From Sphingobium sp. HWE2-09 (GTDB taxonomy: Bacteria > Pseudomonadota > Alphaproteobacteria > Sphingomonadales > Sphingomonadaceae), in contig NZ_JAYKZX010000003.1 in the NCBI RefSeq assembly GCF_035989265.1, positions 2,882,501-2,946,500 of the forward strand: DNA of 64,000 bases, read 5' to 3'. Position 1 is the stretch's first letter. Each line of letters opens with the position of its first letter. Under the pieces are notes generated by a model that saw only the letters and a program-made list of their open reading frames with translations, did not search any database and was not told the DNA's origin. The position numbers were made by a program, and so were the translations under genes. Shown here piece by piece: positions 1 through 13,392 of the stretch.

Positions 1-2566
<2,566 letters not shown>

Positions 2567-2653
2567 GTCCCACCATCAACGACAGCACTGGTTATCAGCG
2601 CATGTCAGCGACGGTCGGTTGTTAAGCCAGCCCAGATATAGCTTACAAACATA

Positions 2654-2716
2654 CAAACCCGCCTGTTGGCAGGTTTGAACCCAACAAACCCGCCTGTTGG
2701 CGAGGTTTGCACCCAA
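2654..2716 (+). repeat. Tandem 31/32-bp repeat in the 23S-5S spacer
   Basis: Two adjacent near-identical units, 2654-2684 and 2685-2716. Each contains AAACCCGCCTGTTGGC followed by (G)AGGTTTG and CACCCAA or GAACCCAA. Within each unit AAACC and GGTTT are complementary, so each copy can fold into a small hairpin in the rRNA precursor. Position suggests a processing stem or a slipped-strand duplication; no function is shown. Confidence 0.85.
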
Positions 2717-2765
2717 TATGTGCACGGCATCGATTATAACCCCCTTATATGCGCCCGCTTCATTG

Positions 2766-2880
2766 CTTGGTGACCATAGCGTCTGTGACCCACCCGATCC
2801 CATCCCGAACTCGGCCGTGAAACCAGTCTGCGCCGATGGTACTATTGCTCAAGCACTGGAAGAGTAGGGCGTCGCCAGGC
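2766..2880 (+). rRNA. 5S ribosomal RNA
   Basis: Begins with GCTTGGTGACCATAGCG and carries the conserved ACCCGATCCCATCCCGAACTC-type loop and CCGATGGTAC. It ends at GGGCGTCGCCAGGC, which pairs with the 5' terminus. It lies about 200 nt after 23S, in the normal order. Ends may be off by 1-3 nt. Confidence 0.95.
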
Positions 2881-2955
2881 ATTGAAGCGCGCGCATATAT
2901 CGGACACACAAAACCCATTCACTTTGTCGTTAGCGACCTCTGGTCGCGCCTCTGG

Positions 2956-3032
<77 letters not shown>

Positions 3033-3066
3033 CAGGTCGCATACACGCCACCGCAGCCCACGACAG

Positions 3067-3096
3067 CAGTCAGGCAGTCCCCCTGACTGCCTTTTG
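3067..3096 (+). terminator. Intrinsic terminator after the rRNA operon
   Basis: AGGCAGT (3072-3078) pairs with ACTGCCT (3086-3092) and runs into TTTT. An overlapping alternative stem, CAGTCAGG (3067-3074) with CCTGACTG (3082-3089), is mutually exclusive with it. The position just downstream of tRNA-fMet fits transcription termination of the operon. Confidence 0.75.
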
Positions 3097-3105
3097 TGCC
3101 GCCGT

Positions 3106-3159
3106 CTCATCAGGCTCATAACCTGAAGGTCGCAGGTTCAAATCCTACGCCTGCAACCA
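3106..3159 (+). pseudogene. 3' half-copy of tRNA-fMet
   Basis: Repeats the anticodon arm, variable loop, T-arm and CCA end of the tRNA-fMet at 2956-3032, but no 5' acceptor strand or D-arm precedes it. The T-stem carries a C-A mismatch (GCAGG against CCTAC) and the acceptor strand has changed to GCCTGCA. It is therefore not a functional tRNA. It may be a decayed tandem copy or a leftover attachment site of a lost integrative element. Confidence 0.8.
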
Positions 3160-3203
3160 ACGTAAAAGACTTAGCGAACGCAGTGAGCTTAGGCTTTGCG
3201 TTG

Positions 3204-3225
3204 CCCCGGCGAACGCCGGGATCCA
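3204..3225 (+). repeat. REP-like palindrome
   Basis: CCCCGGCGAACGCCGGGATC plus CA, with CCCGGC and GCCGGG as stem arms. Elements of the form CCCCGGCGAA...GCCGGG-TCCA are widely dispersed in sphingomonad intergenic DNA. Only this good copy was noticed; a looser CCCCGG/CCGGGG hairpin lies at 28600-28617. Confidence 0.55.
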
Positions 3226-3241
3226 CAACACCACATACAAC

Positions 3242-3264
3242 CCCGCCCAAAAAGCGGGTTTTTT
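3242..3264 (+). terminator. Intrinsic terminator
   Basis: CCCGC (3242-3246) pairs with GCGGG (3254-3258) around an A-rich loop and is followed by six T residues. It sits between the half-copy tRNA and the converging peptidase gene. The stretch 3160-3320 otherwise holds only the palindrome listed separately. Confidence 0.75.
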
Positions 3265-3320
3265 ATTATTCACAATCCGCAAGAGACAGGTTGGGAGGCG
3301 GCCGCCTCCCAACCACCCGA

Positions 3321-5456
3321 TCACCGGTCAGCCCCTTCCAGTTGCCGACTGAAATACACCATCTGCATCGCCTGCAATCGCGCGCCCTGCGCGATATCCG
3401 CGTCGCCCGAATGGCCGCCTGCCGTATCCTCATAGAAATAATAGGGCAGTCCATAATCCTTCAGCCGCGCCGCGAACTTGCGCGCATGCTGCGGCCCGAC
3501 CCGGTCGTCCTTCGTCGTCGTCCAGATATAGGGCGTCGGATATTTCACACCCCGCCGGATGTTCGCATAAGGCGAGATCGTCTGCAGAAACGCCTTTTCC
3601 GCCGGCACCGACACGCTGCCATATTCATCGACCCAGGATGCGCCCGCCGCAATCTGCTCGTAACGGATCATGTCGAGCAGCGGCACCTGGATCGTCACCG
3701 CGTTCCACAGGTCGGGATGCTGGTTGAACTCCACCCCCATCAACAATCCGCCATTGGACCCGCCATAAATGCCGAACCGCCGCGGCGACGACAATTTCCG
3801 CGCGAAGATATCCTGCGCCACCGCCGCGAAATCATCATAGATGATCTGCCGCTTGGTCTTCAGCCCCGCCTCATGCCAGGCCGGGCCGAACTCGCCGCCG
3901 CCGCGGATGTTCGCCAGCACGAAACTATTGCCGCGCTCCAGCCACAATTTGCCGGTGATCGCGGCATAGCTGGGCGTCATCGGTATTTCGAAACCGCCAT
4001 AGGCCGTCATGATCGTGGGGGTCGACCCGTCGAGCTTCATGTCCTTGCGATGGACGATGAAATAGGGGATTTTCGTCCCGTCGGTCGATGTCGCTTCGAA
4101 CTGGTCCACGACCAGCCCGGCGGCGTCGAAGCGCGCGGGCATCGCCTTCACCTGGCGCGGCACTGGGTTGGCGGCGTCCAGCGTCCACAAGGTCGTCGGT
4201 GCCAGAAAGCCCGCCACCGACAGATAGGCCATATCGCTCTTGTCGGTCGCACTCGCGATCGAGATGGTCGCGTTGTCCGGCAGCGTCACCGGCGTCGTCG
4301 TCCATCCGCTCGCGGCCCCGCTCTTCCCTGGCGAAAGCACCAGCACCCGCCCACGCACATTGTCGTTGATCGCCAGGATGACGCGGTTCTTCGTCGCCGC
4401 CACGCCGTCGATCGACTGGCGCGCATTGGGCGCGAACAGGATTTGCGGCTTCAATGTCTCGCCGGATTCCAGCGCCTTCAACGGCACCGCCGCCAGCGAC
4501 CCCGACGGCACGGTCACGCCGCCGCTGGTCCACGCCTCGCTCGTCTGGATCAGCACCTGGCCCTGCACCATGCCCTGTAACTGGCTCTTGGCGGGGAGGG
4601 GCAGCCGCTTCACGCCACCGTTCGTCACCAGATAGGTCTCGTTGCCGAAGAAGGTGACGCCGCGATAGAGAAAGGCCGCCCGATTGCCCGCGCCGTCGGA
4701 CAGCAGCGTCGGGAAGGTGCCGACCTGATCGCTCGCCGCGCCACGGTAGATTTCCTGCGCTTGCTCCAGCGGCTGCCCGCGCTTCAATGTCTTCACCACG
4801 AACGGATAGCCCGACACCGTCATGCTGTCCTTCCCCCAATCGCGGGCAATCAGCAGCGTATCCTTGTCGAGCCAGGCCTCATTCTGTTTGGAGGTGGGAA
4901 TGTCGAACCCGTCCTTGACGAACGTCCCGCTCGTCAGGTCGAACTCGCGCAGCGTCACCGCATCTTCGCCGCCGTCCGACAGGTTGATCAGCGCCAATCG
5001 CTCGTCCGGGTCCAGGATGGTCGCGCCCTTCCACACCCATTTCTTGCCGTCCGCCTTCGACAGCGCGTCCAGGTCCAGCACCGTGGTCCAGCGCGGCGCG
5101 TCGGTCGCATAATCGGCCTCGCTGGTGTAACGCCAGATGCCCTGCGGATGATCGGCATCGCGCCAGAAATTATAGACCCGGCCATGGATCAGCATCGGCA
5201 TCGCGATCCGGTCCTTGGCCGAAGCGATCGCCAGCGCATCCTTGAAATAACCGGCATAGCGCGGATCGCCCTGCAGCGTTGCGACCGTCGCCTTATTCTC
5301 CGTCTCCACCCACTGCATCGCGCGCTGGCCGGTCCAATCCTCCAGCCAGACGAACGGATCGTCAGCCGGGGCAGGGGCGGGGGCCGGAACAGGGGCAGGG
5401 GGCGCACCCGCGCCGGTCAGTATCGCAGCAGTCACCAACAATATAATCCTCTTCAT
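3321..5456 (-). CDS. Exported prolyl oligopeptidase family serine peptidase (S9)
   Basis: Serine peptidase of about 711 residues that cleaves short peptides. An N-terminal hydrophobic signal (MKRIILLVTAAILTG) and a Pro/Ala-rich linker suggest export. A beta-propeller-like middle is followed by the alpha/beta-hydrolase domain. It shows the oxyanion-side motif NIRGGGEFG, the nucleophile elbow GGSNGG (Ser near 567), KDDRVGP (Asp near 651) and GGHSGD (His near 682), in the S9A order and spacing. The start at 5456 was chosen because the signal peptide begins there and its ATG overlaps the TGA of the upstream gene; the open frame continues further upstream but reads non-protein-like. Likely co-transcribed with that membrane protein. 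Confidence 0.92.
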   Translation of the reverse strand: MKRIILLVTAAILTGAGAPPAPVPAPAPAPADDPFVWLEDWTGQRAMQWVETENKATVATLQGDPRYAGYFKDALAIASAKDRIAMPMLIHGRVYNFWRDADHPQGIWRYTSEADYATDAPRWTTVLDLDALSKADGKKWVWKGATILDPDERLALINLSDGGEDAVTLREFDLTSGTFVKDGFDIPTSKQNEAWLDKDTLLIARDWGKDSMTVSGYPFVVKTLKRGQPLEQAQEIYRGAASDQVGTFPTLLSDGAGNRAAFLYRGVTFFGNETYLVTNGGVKRLPLPAKSQLQGMVQGQVLIQTSEAWTSGGVTVPSGSLAAVPLKALESGETLKPQILFAPNARQSIDGVAATKNRVILAINDNVRGRVLVLSPGKSGAASGWTTTPVTLPDNATISIASATDKSDMAYLSVAGFLAPTTLWTLDAANPVPRQVKAMPARFDAAGLVVDQFEATSTDGTKIPYFIVHRKDMKLDGSTPTIMTAYGGFEIPMTPSYAAITGKLWLERGNSFVLANIRGGGEFGPAWHEAGLKTKRQIIYDDFAAVAQDIFARKLSSPRRFGIYGGSNGGLLMGVEFNQHPDLWNAVTIQVPLLDMIRYEQIAAGASWVDEYGSVSVPAEKAFLQTISPYANIRRGVKYPTPYIWTTTKDDRVGPQHARKFAARLKDYGLPYYFYEDTAGGHSGDADIAQGARLQAMQMVYFSRQLEGADR

Positions 5457-5749
5457 TCCATCTTCCCCCTGGACAGGCCCAAACGCCCCTGCCGGTATCG
5501 CCGCCGCAACAGCGCGCCTGCAATCAGCAGGGGTAACGCACCCAGCATCAACAGGCTCCCGATCAGGCTGGGCGACCAGCCCCACAGGCTGTGCAGGCCA
5601 AAGGCGGAAGGCGCGACCAGCAGCAGGAACCCCAAAGTCAGCAACCACAACCCCCAGCGGCGCGGCCGCACCGCCACCATGCGCATTTCATGACGCCACG
5701 CCTTGCGGCCAGCCTTGGTGGAAAGATCGGGGGGCAGATGATCGAACAT
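5453..5749 (-). CDS. Small two-helix membrane protein, unknown function
   Basis: A protein of about 98 residues with a basic N-terminal part (GRKAWRHEMR), two hydrophobic helices (around WGLWLLTLGFLLLVAPS and LIGSLLMLGALPLLIAGALL) and a basic tail (RRRYRQGRLG). Its TGA overlaps the ATG of the S9 peptidase (ATGA), so the two are probably translationally coupled. An alternative start at 5794 would add 15 residues but would lie inside the TPP riboswitch of the opposite strand, so 5749 is preferred with moderate certainty. I do not recognise a family. Confidence 0.65.
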   Translation of the reverse strand: MFDHLPPDLSTKAGRKAWRHEMRMVAVRPRRWGLWLLTLGFLLLVAPSAFGLHSLWGWSPSLIGSLLMLGALPLLIAGALLRRRYRQGRLGLSRGKME

Positions 5750-5793
5750 ATGGTGCTGGACCTTGTGCCGTTTCGTCCTTATCCTGTCCAGCA

Positions 5794-5886
5794 TCCCCGG
5801 GGGACCGCTCACAGGCGGTTGAGAGGTGGCTGTTGTGGCCACGACCCGTTGAACCTGATCTGGTTGAGACCGGCGTAGGGAGGGAA
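5794..5886 (+). ncRNA. TPP riboswitch (THI element)
   Basis: Contains the THI-box landmarks in order: a GGGGGACCGC-type 5' stem, the G-rich GGTTGAGAGG segment, then ACCCGTTGAACCTGATCTGG and AGACCGGCGTAGGGAGGGAA. In the known element these bind the pyrimidine and pyrophosphate ends of thiamine pyrophosphate. It lies 68 nt before a membrane protein gene and 487 nt before thiC on the same strand. Both are therefore probably repressed when thiamine is plentiful. Confidence 0.93.
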
Positions 5887-5898
5887 CGGCTTGTCTAA

Positions 5899-8268
<2,370 letters not shown>

Positions 8269-8356
8269 GAGCTAGCCCCTGAAGCCGTCGGTCATGTCTT
8301 GGACGGCGCAATAGCCTATGCGATAGATGGTCGGCCTCATGACAGGGGATATGCTG

Positions 8357-8590
8357 ATGCCGACCATCTTCCGCCTCGATGGGTATCGCTTTTACTTCTA
8401 CAGCCATGAACCGAACGAGCCGCCCCATGTCCATGTCGATAAGGGCGGCTCTTCGATGAAAGTCTGGCTCGAACCGGTGGCGATGGCAAAGAACACCGGC
8501 TTTCGCTGATCGGAGATCAATGACATAATAGCCATGGTGGCAACGCATCGCAGCCGGTTGCTGGAGGCATGGCGTGAATATTTCGGCTAG
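8357..8590 (+). pseudogene. DUF4160 gene interrupted by an in-frame TGA
   Basis: The N-terminal part reads MPTIFRLDGYRFYFYSHE...PPHVHV, matching the start of DUF4160 proteins. The frame hits TGA at 8507-8509 just after NTGFR. Continuing in the same frame gives SEINDIIAMVATHRSRLLEA and WREYFG before the TAG at 8588-8590, which is the usual DUF4160 C-terminus. A single nonsense change (for example TCA to TGA) therefore explains the break. The start at 8357 is preferred over 8351 because AGGGGA then has correct spacing. DUF4160 genes usually precede DUF2442 genes, as here. A sequencing error is possible. Confidence 0.8.
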
Positions 8591-8831
8591 AATCACCGAC
8601 GAGCGCGTGGCCGACGTCCGCTGTGACGAGGACAGTCTGGTCGTCGATCTGATGGACGGCCGCACCATTTCCGTCCCGCTGGCATGGTATCCTCGCTTGG
8701 CGCAAGCCACATCTGCCGAGCGTTCTCATTGGGAAGTAGCAGGTGGCGGCTACGGCATCCATTGGCCGGACATTGATGAGGATTTGAGTACGGAGGGTTT
8801 GCTCAGAGGTGCGCCAGCGACAAGGCGGTAA
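8574..8831 (+). CDS. DUF2442 domain protein
   Basis: An 85-residue protein with GTG start, overlapping the end of the DUF4160 frame by 17 nt. Residues such as DSLVVDLMDGRTISVPLAWYP and the end WPDIDEDLSTEGLLRG are typical of DUF2442. This family commonly pairs with DUF4160 in two-gene modules that resemble toxin-antitoxin systems, though that role is not established here. It appears complete although its partner is broken. Confidence 0.85.
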   Translation: MNISARITDERVADVRCDEDSLVVDLMDGRTISVPLAWYPRLAQATSAERSHWEVAGGGYGIHWPDIDEDLSTEGLLRGAPATRR

Positions 8832-8898
8832 GCAATGCCGCGAGGTTCGACCATAATCCCGCATTGATACGACCGTGCTGTAATGTTATAACCCCCGT

Positions 8899-9126
8899 AT
8901 GAACATGCCCCTCAAAATCATGAAGATCGGCAACAGCGCCGGGTTGATCCTGCCCAAGGAGTTGCTGGCCCATCTTAACGCCGCTGCCGGGGATAGCCTC
9001 TCCGTCGTCGTCACCCCCCGCGGGATCGAGCTTTCGACTGCCGAACCGGATTTCGACGCGCAAATGGCGGCCGCGCGCGACGTGATGGCGCGGCGCAAGC
9101 GGGCGCTGCAAGAACTCGCGAAATAA
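8899..9126 (+). CDS. AbrB/MazE-type antitoxin
   Basis: A 75-residue protein whose first half (IMKIGNSAGLILPKELLAHL) is the swapped-hairpin AbrB/SpoVT DNA-binding domain. The basic, helical tail (MAAARDVMARRKRALQELAK) would bind and neutralise the partner toxin. Its TAA overlaps the ATG of the Doc-like gene by one base (TAATG), so the pair is translationally coupled. Autoregulation of the pair is expected by analogy to other toxin-antitoxin operons. Confidence 0.88.
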   Translation: MNMPLKIMKIGNSAGLILPKELLAHLNAAAGDSLSVVVTPRGIELSTAEPDFDAQMAAARDVMARRKRALQELAK

Positions 9127-9524
9127 TGCCGCAGGATGATTGGGTCTGGGTCACGCTGGCCGTGGCGATGGCCGCCCATGCCGAACAGATCGCCGAACAT
9201 GGCGGCGGCGGCGACGCCCTGCGGGATCGCGGCTTGTTCGAAAGCGCCATGGCGCGGCCGCAGCAACTGGCTCATTATGGTGATCCCGACGCCGCCGCGC
9301 TGGCCGCCGCCTATGCCTATGGCCTCGCGCGCAACCACCCGTTCGTTGATGGCAACAAGCGGATCGCGGCGGTAGTCAGCGAAACCTTCCTGCTGCTGAA
9401 CGGCTACAGCCTGAATGCGACCGACGCCGAACTGGTGGTCGCCTTCCTTGAACTGGCGGCGGGTTCACTCGCGGAAGACGAACTGGCCGACTGGTTCCGC
9501 CAGCATCTCGCGCCCGCTGCCTGA
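9126..9524 (+). CDS. doc: Doc-family (Fic-fold) toxin
   Basis: A 132-residue Doc-type protein. The core motif HPFVDGNKRIA near residues 71-81 matches the Doc version of the Fic motif (HxFx(D/N)xNKR). Characterised Doc toxins phosphorylate elongation factor Tu and stop translation. The catalytic His, Asp and the NKR residues are all present, so it looks active. It is coupled to the upstream AbrB-type antitoxin. Confidence 0.9.
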   Translation: MPQDDWVWVTLAVAMAAHAEQIAEHGGGGDALRDRGLFESAMARPQQLAHYGDPDAAALAAAYAYGLARNHPFVDGNKRIAAVVSETFLLLNGYSLNATDAELVVAFLELAAGSLAEDELADWFRQHLAPAA

Positions 9525-9564
9525 CCCCTTTCCTATTCGGCCATCCTCTGATCTATCCTGATGG

Positions 9565-9885
9565 ATGGACCAGCCGCCTCTCCCCAATCCGCCCACCGGC
9601 CCCGCCCCGAAACGCCGCGCCCGCTGGACGCCCGCGCTGCAGGCGTCCTTTCTCGGCACCTTGTTGCAGACCGGCAGCGTCCGCCACGCCGCCCGCGCCG
9701 TAGGTCTGTCGCCGTCCAGCGCGCATCGGTTGCGCCGCCGCCTCGCAGGCACCGACTTCGACCGCAATTGGGCGGAGGCGCTGATGCTCTACGACCAACT
9801 GATGACCCGGCCCTTATCAATGGACCACGGCGCGCTCGCGGCCAAACCGACAATAGGAAGCGGCGCTTCGGGGGTGCGTCGGTGA
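9565..9885 (+). CDS. Small helix-turn-helix protein
   Basis: A 106-residue protein with a Pro-rich basic N-terminus, then a likely helix-turn-helix (ALQASFLGTLLQTGSVRHAA followed by RAVGLSPSSAHRLRRRLAG, about residues 25-63). The C-terminus is low-complexity. Small proteins with this HTH are frequent in sphingomonads, but no target is known. It may be a DNA-binding regulator; confidence in function is low. Confidence 0.65.
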   Translation: MDQPPLPNPPTGPAPKRRARWTPALQASFLGTLLQTGSVRHAARAVGLSPSSAHRLRRRLAGTDFDRNWAEALMLYDQLMTRPLSMDHGALAAKPTIGSGASGVRR

Positions 9886-9980
9886 CGCTTCGGGCGCGCC
9901 TTGCGGACGCTTCGCGAGCGCTTCGCGCCGAAAAGCCCCGCAACGGTGTGAACTTCGGCCCCGCCGCGAAAGCGGCTGCC

Positions 9981-10655
9981 CTATCCCTGCAACAGCACCA
10001 CGCTGCGCCGCTTCTTCCATTCGATGGATATGCCGATCCGCTGCTCGATCCGGCCGTCCCAGTCGGTCGCCAACCTCTGCGCTTTCAGCGCGGCGACGAT
10101 GCGATGGCCGATCGCGACCGCGGCGTCCTCGCCCTGTGCGCACGCGCCATAGTTGAGATAGAGGCCGTGGCCTTCCACGGCGGATTCGGTGTCCTGCATA
10201 TGGAAAAAGGCATAGCCTTCCACCGCTACGCCCTCATTCTGCGCCGCTTCGATCTCGTCCCAGATTTCGGACGCGCCGCATGTGCCACAGCAAGTGAAAT
10301 TCTGCCGCGCGACGATGCCGTCCTCTTCCAGCGCGGCAAATGCGGCATCCAGCCGGTCGCAATCGGTCAGGTCCGGCCATGATTGCTCGGCGGCGCGATG
10401 CTCCGCCAGCGCGGCGCGCAACGCCGCCGACGCCTCAATGCGCAGCGTCGGTCGGGGCAATTCCTCCTCGAACACGTCATTGGCGTTGGTCAGGACGGCA
10501 TCATCATCGAAAAATCCGCTGGCGACATCGCGGCGGACCAGATCGCGCAGCGCCGCCACCGGATCATAGCTGGGCGCCGGGGTTTTTGTGGCGATATCCT
10601 CGCGCGCGCTGTCCGTCCTGGTTCCGAAAATCCGATTCCACAAAGACCCTAACAT
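9981..10655 (-). CDS. DUF6891-like cytoplasmic protein
   Basis: A protein of about 224 residues with no signal peptide or membrane segment. The middle contains NFTCCGTCGASEIWDEI followed by GYAFFHMQDTESAVEGHGLY, the pattern of the DUF6891 family, whose function is unknown. The start at 10655 was chosen because AGGAGG lies 11 nt upstream. The Cys-rich CCGTC could bind metal, but this is speculative. Divergent from the ABC exporter gene. Confidence 0.78.
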   Translation of the reverse strand: MLGSLWNRIFGTRTDSAREDIATKTPAPSYDPVAALRDLVRRDVASGFFDDDAVLTNANDVFEEELPRPTLRIEASAALRAALAEHRAAEQSWPDLTDCDRLDAAFAALEEDGIVARQNFTCCGTCGASEIWDEIEAAQNEGVAVEGYAFFHMQDTESAVEGHGLYLNYGACAQGEDAAVAIGHRIVAALKAQRLATDWDGRIEQRIGISIEWKKRRSVVLLQG

Positions 10656-10834
10656 GCGGCTGCCTGCCTCCTGCGATGCGTAGCGACACCCTATCATGCC
10701 CCGCCTCGTGCCAAAGGGAAAGGGCGCAAGCGATGCTTTGTTCCCTGCCGATGACGGTTCGATCTTCCCATCCAAAGGCGTCGTCGTCGGCCGCGCCATT
10801 GGATTGCCGCGCCATTACGCCTACATAGCGCCCG

Positions 10835-12682
10835 ATGCCCCCCGATACCGCTTCTTCCGCGCCGATCCCGCCCGTCTGGGCGACGCTCCGCCGCTTCCTG
10901 CCCTATCTCTGGCCCGCCAACTCCGCTGCGCTACGCCGCCGGGTCGCGCTCGCCATGGGGCTGGTGCTGCTGGCAAAGGCGGTCAGCCTCGCCATGCCCT
11001 TCGCCTATAAGGCGGCGATCGATCGGATGGCACCGGGGATGGAGCCGGCCGTCGGCCTCGCCATGGCGCTGGTTGCGGTTTATGCGGGCGCGCGGTTCAG
11101 CGGCGTGTTGTTCGACAATCTGCGCAACGCCGTGTTCGAAAAGGTCGGTCAGGAAGCGGGGCGGCGGCTGGCCGACGATGTATTCGTCCATCTCCACCGC
11201 CTGTCGCTGCGCTTCCATCTCGACCGTCGCACCGGCGCGGTGACGAAAATCGTGGAGCGCGGGACCAAGAGCATCGACACGATGCTCTATTTCCTGCTGT
11301 TCAACATCGCGCCGACCGTGCTGGAACTGGTCGCCGTCTGCGTCATCTTCTTCGTCAAGTTCGGCGCTGGCCTGGTCGTTGCGACCGTGGTCATGGTGGC
11401 GCTTTATATCCTCTTCACCCGCACCGTCACCGAATGGCGCAACCAGCTGCGCCGCGACATGGTGGACATGGACACCAACGCGGTCGCCCATGCCGTCGAC
11501 AGCCTGCTCAATTTCGAGACGGTCAAATATTTCGGCGCCGAACAGCGCGAAGCCACCCGCTACGGCACATCGATGCGCCGCTATGCCCATGCGGCGGTCA
11601 AGAGCGAGAACAGCCTCGCCTGGCTTAATATCGGCCAGTCGCTCATCACCAATCTGATGATGGCGGGGGCGATGGCCTATACCGTCTGGGGCTGGAGCCG
11701 GGGGCAATTCACCACCGGCGACGTGGTGCTGGTCAATACATTGCTGTCGCAACTGTTCCGCCCGCTCGACCTGCTCGGCATGGTCTATCGCACCATCCGC
11801 CAGGGGCTGATCGATATGGAGGCGATGTATAAGCTGATCGACACGCCGCAGGAGATTGCCGACGCCCCCGATGCCCGAGATTTGCAAGCCCGCGGCGGGG
11901 AAGTACGCTTCGACCATGTGCGTTTCGGCTACGATCCGGAACGCGAAATCCTGCACGATGTCAGCTTCACCGTGCCCGCGGGCAGGACGCTGGCAATCGT
12001 CGGCCCGTCCGGCGCGGGCAAATCCACCATCGCCCGCATCCTGTTCCGCTTCTACGACATCCAGTCAGGCCAAGTGTCGATCGACGGGCAGGATATTGCC
12101 CAGGTCACGCAACAGTCGCTGCGCGCCGCCATCGGCATCGTGCCGCAGGACATGGTGCTGTTCAACGACACGGTCGGCTATAATATCGGCTATGGCCGTG
12201 AAGGCGCGACCCAGGCGGAAATAGAAGCGGCGGCGAAGGCCGCGTCGATCCACGACTTCATCCTCAGCCTGCCCAAGGGCTACGACACCCGCGTGGGCGA
12301 ACGCGGCCTCAAATTATCGGGCGGCGAAAAGCAGCGCGTCGCCATCGCGCGTACCTTGCTGAAAGACCCGCCCGTGCTTGTGCTGGACGAAGCGACCAGC
12401 GCTTTGGACAGCCGCACCGAAACCGAAATCCAGACCGTGCTGCGCGACATCAGCCGCCAGCGCACGACCCTGGTGGTGGCGCATCGCCTGTCGACGGTGG
12501 TCGATGCCGACGAAATCGTCGTGCTGGACAAGGGAACGATCATAGAGCGCGGACGCCATGCCGACCTCGTCCGTGCCGATGGGCTTTATGCATTGATGTG
12601 GGCGCGGCAAGCGCAGGAGCGGGAGGATGTGCCGAGCGAACCGGGGATCGAGGATATATTCGAGGTCGCGACGCCCCACTGA
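10835..12682 (+). CDS. Atm1/HMT-type ABC exporter (fused permease-ATPase)
   Basis: A 615-residue half-transporter with six membrane helices (roughly residues 30-320) followed by the ATPase domain. Walker [10 protein letters not shown] lies near residue 390, the signature LSGGEKQR near 495 and Walker [13 protein letters not shown] near 512. The H-loop is VVAHRLST. The NAVFEKVGQ and RALSLRFH-like region and the EQREATRYG segment are typical of the Atm1/ABCB7 group, which exports glutathione-linked sulfur or metal species. It should act as a homodimer in the inner membrane. Confidence 0.92.
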   Translation: MPPDTASSAPIPPVWATLRRFLPYLWPANSAALRRRVALAMGLVLLAKAVSLAMPFAYKAAIDRMAPGMEPAVGLAMALVAVYAGARFSGVLFDNLRNAVFEKVGQEAGRRLADDVFVHLHRLSLRFHLDRRTGAVTKIVERGTKSIDTMLYFLLFNIAPTVLELVAVCVIFFVKFGAGLVVATVVMVALYILFTRTVTEWRNQLRRDMVDMDTNAVAHAVDSLLNFETVKYFGAEQREATRYGTSMRRYAHAAVKSENSLAWLNIGQSLITNLMMAGAMAYTVWGWSRGQFTTGDVVLVNTLLSQLFRPLDLLGMVYRTIRQGLIDMEAMYKLIDTPQEIADAPDARDLQARGGEVRFDHVRFGYDPEREILHDVSFTVPAGRTLAIVGPSGAGKSTIARILFRFYDIQSGQVSIDGQDIAQVTQQSLRAAIGIVPQDMVLFNDTVGYNIGYGREGATQAEIEAAAKAASIHDFILSLPKGYDTRVGERGLKLSGGEKQRVAIARTLLKDPPVLVLDEATSALDSRTETEIQTVLRDISRQRTTLVVAHRLSTVVDADEIVVLDKGTIIERGRHADLVRADGLYALMWARQAQEREDVPSEPGIEDIFEVATPH

Positions 12683-12710
12683 GCCTTGCGCTCAGAGGGG
12701 CGTCACCGGA

Positions 12711-13331
12711 TCAATTATGCGTCGTCACCGTCGTCGTCGTGCGTTCGGCTACGGCGGCGCGCGGTGCGGTGCGGGTGGTCTTGCGCACGACCTTGCGCTT
12801 GGGCGCGGTGGTGGTGCGCGATGCGGTCTGCACCGCCTTGGTCGTTTCGGTCGTCACCGTGGTGGTGGCGGGCTTGGCCGCAGCCGCAGCGGCCGCATTG
12901 CGGGCGGCCTGAGCGTCCGCCGCGGCCGAAGCGGCAGCCTGCTCCGCCACATCGGCGCGGGCATTGGCGGCGTCGGCCTGCTGCTGCGCGTTTACCGTGG
13001 CCTGCGTCTGCATCTGGGCATTGGCATCGGCGCGCTGCTGGCCTTCACCGATGGCGGTGTCGGCATTGGCCTGCGCTTCCAGCGCGGCGCTGATCGCCTT
13101 CTGCTCCTTGCCGCTCTTCAACGCTTCCTGCGCCAGCCGCAGCGACGCCTGGGCGCGGGCGATCAGTTCGGGGGAAGGATTGAGCTTGGAAGCCGCCTCG
13201 ATCTTGCCCTTGGCTTCGGCGATGGCGGCGAGCGCACGCTCTTCGTCACCGGCAAAGGCGGGGGCAGCGCTGAAGGCAAGCGCGGAAGCCGCAAGCAGGC
13301 CGCCAAGGCTGGTCTTGAAAATCTTGTTCAT
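12711..13331 (-). CDS. Exported Ala-rich coiled-coil protein
   Basis: A 206-residue protein with a clear signal peptide ending at AAPAFA-GD (about residue 27). The mature part is a long Ala/Gln/Glu-rich helix with heptad-like repeats (EAQANADTAIGEGQQRADAN, then AEQAAASAAADAQAARNA). The tail is Thr/Lys/Arg-rich (KRKVVRKTTRT), suited to bind envelope polymers or nucleic acid. GGGAGA precedes the ATG. Function unknown; it is probably periplasmic and structural. Low complexity means distant matches would be unreliable. Confidence 0.8.
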   Translation of the reverse strand: MNKIFKTSLGGLLAASALAFSAAPAFAGDEERALAAIAEAKGKIEAASKLNPSPELIARAQASLRLAQEALKSGKEQKAISAALEAQANADTAIGEGQQRADANAQMQTQATVNAQQQADAANARADVAEQAAASAAADAQAARNAAAAAAAKPATTTVTTETTKAVQTASRTTTAPKRKVVRKTTRTAPRAAVAERTTTTVTTHN

Positions 13332-13392
13332 ATGTCTCTCCCATCACAATTGATGACGGGCCGGAAACGTTCGCCTTCTGCCCTAGGTTCCT

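Noticed and set aside
2641..2720. CRISPR array from the tandem repeat
   Set aside because: Two adjacent copies without spacers and no cas genes in the window.
3096..4580. A 494-codon plus-strand open frame
   Set aside because: It is antisense to the S9 peptidase gene, is extremely Arg/His-rich and shows no domain; typical shadow frame in GC-rich DNA.
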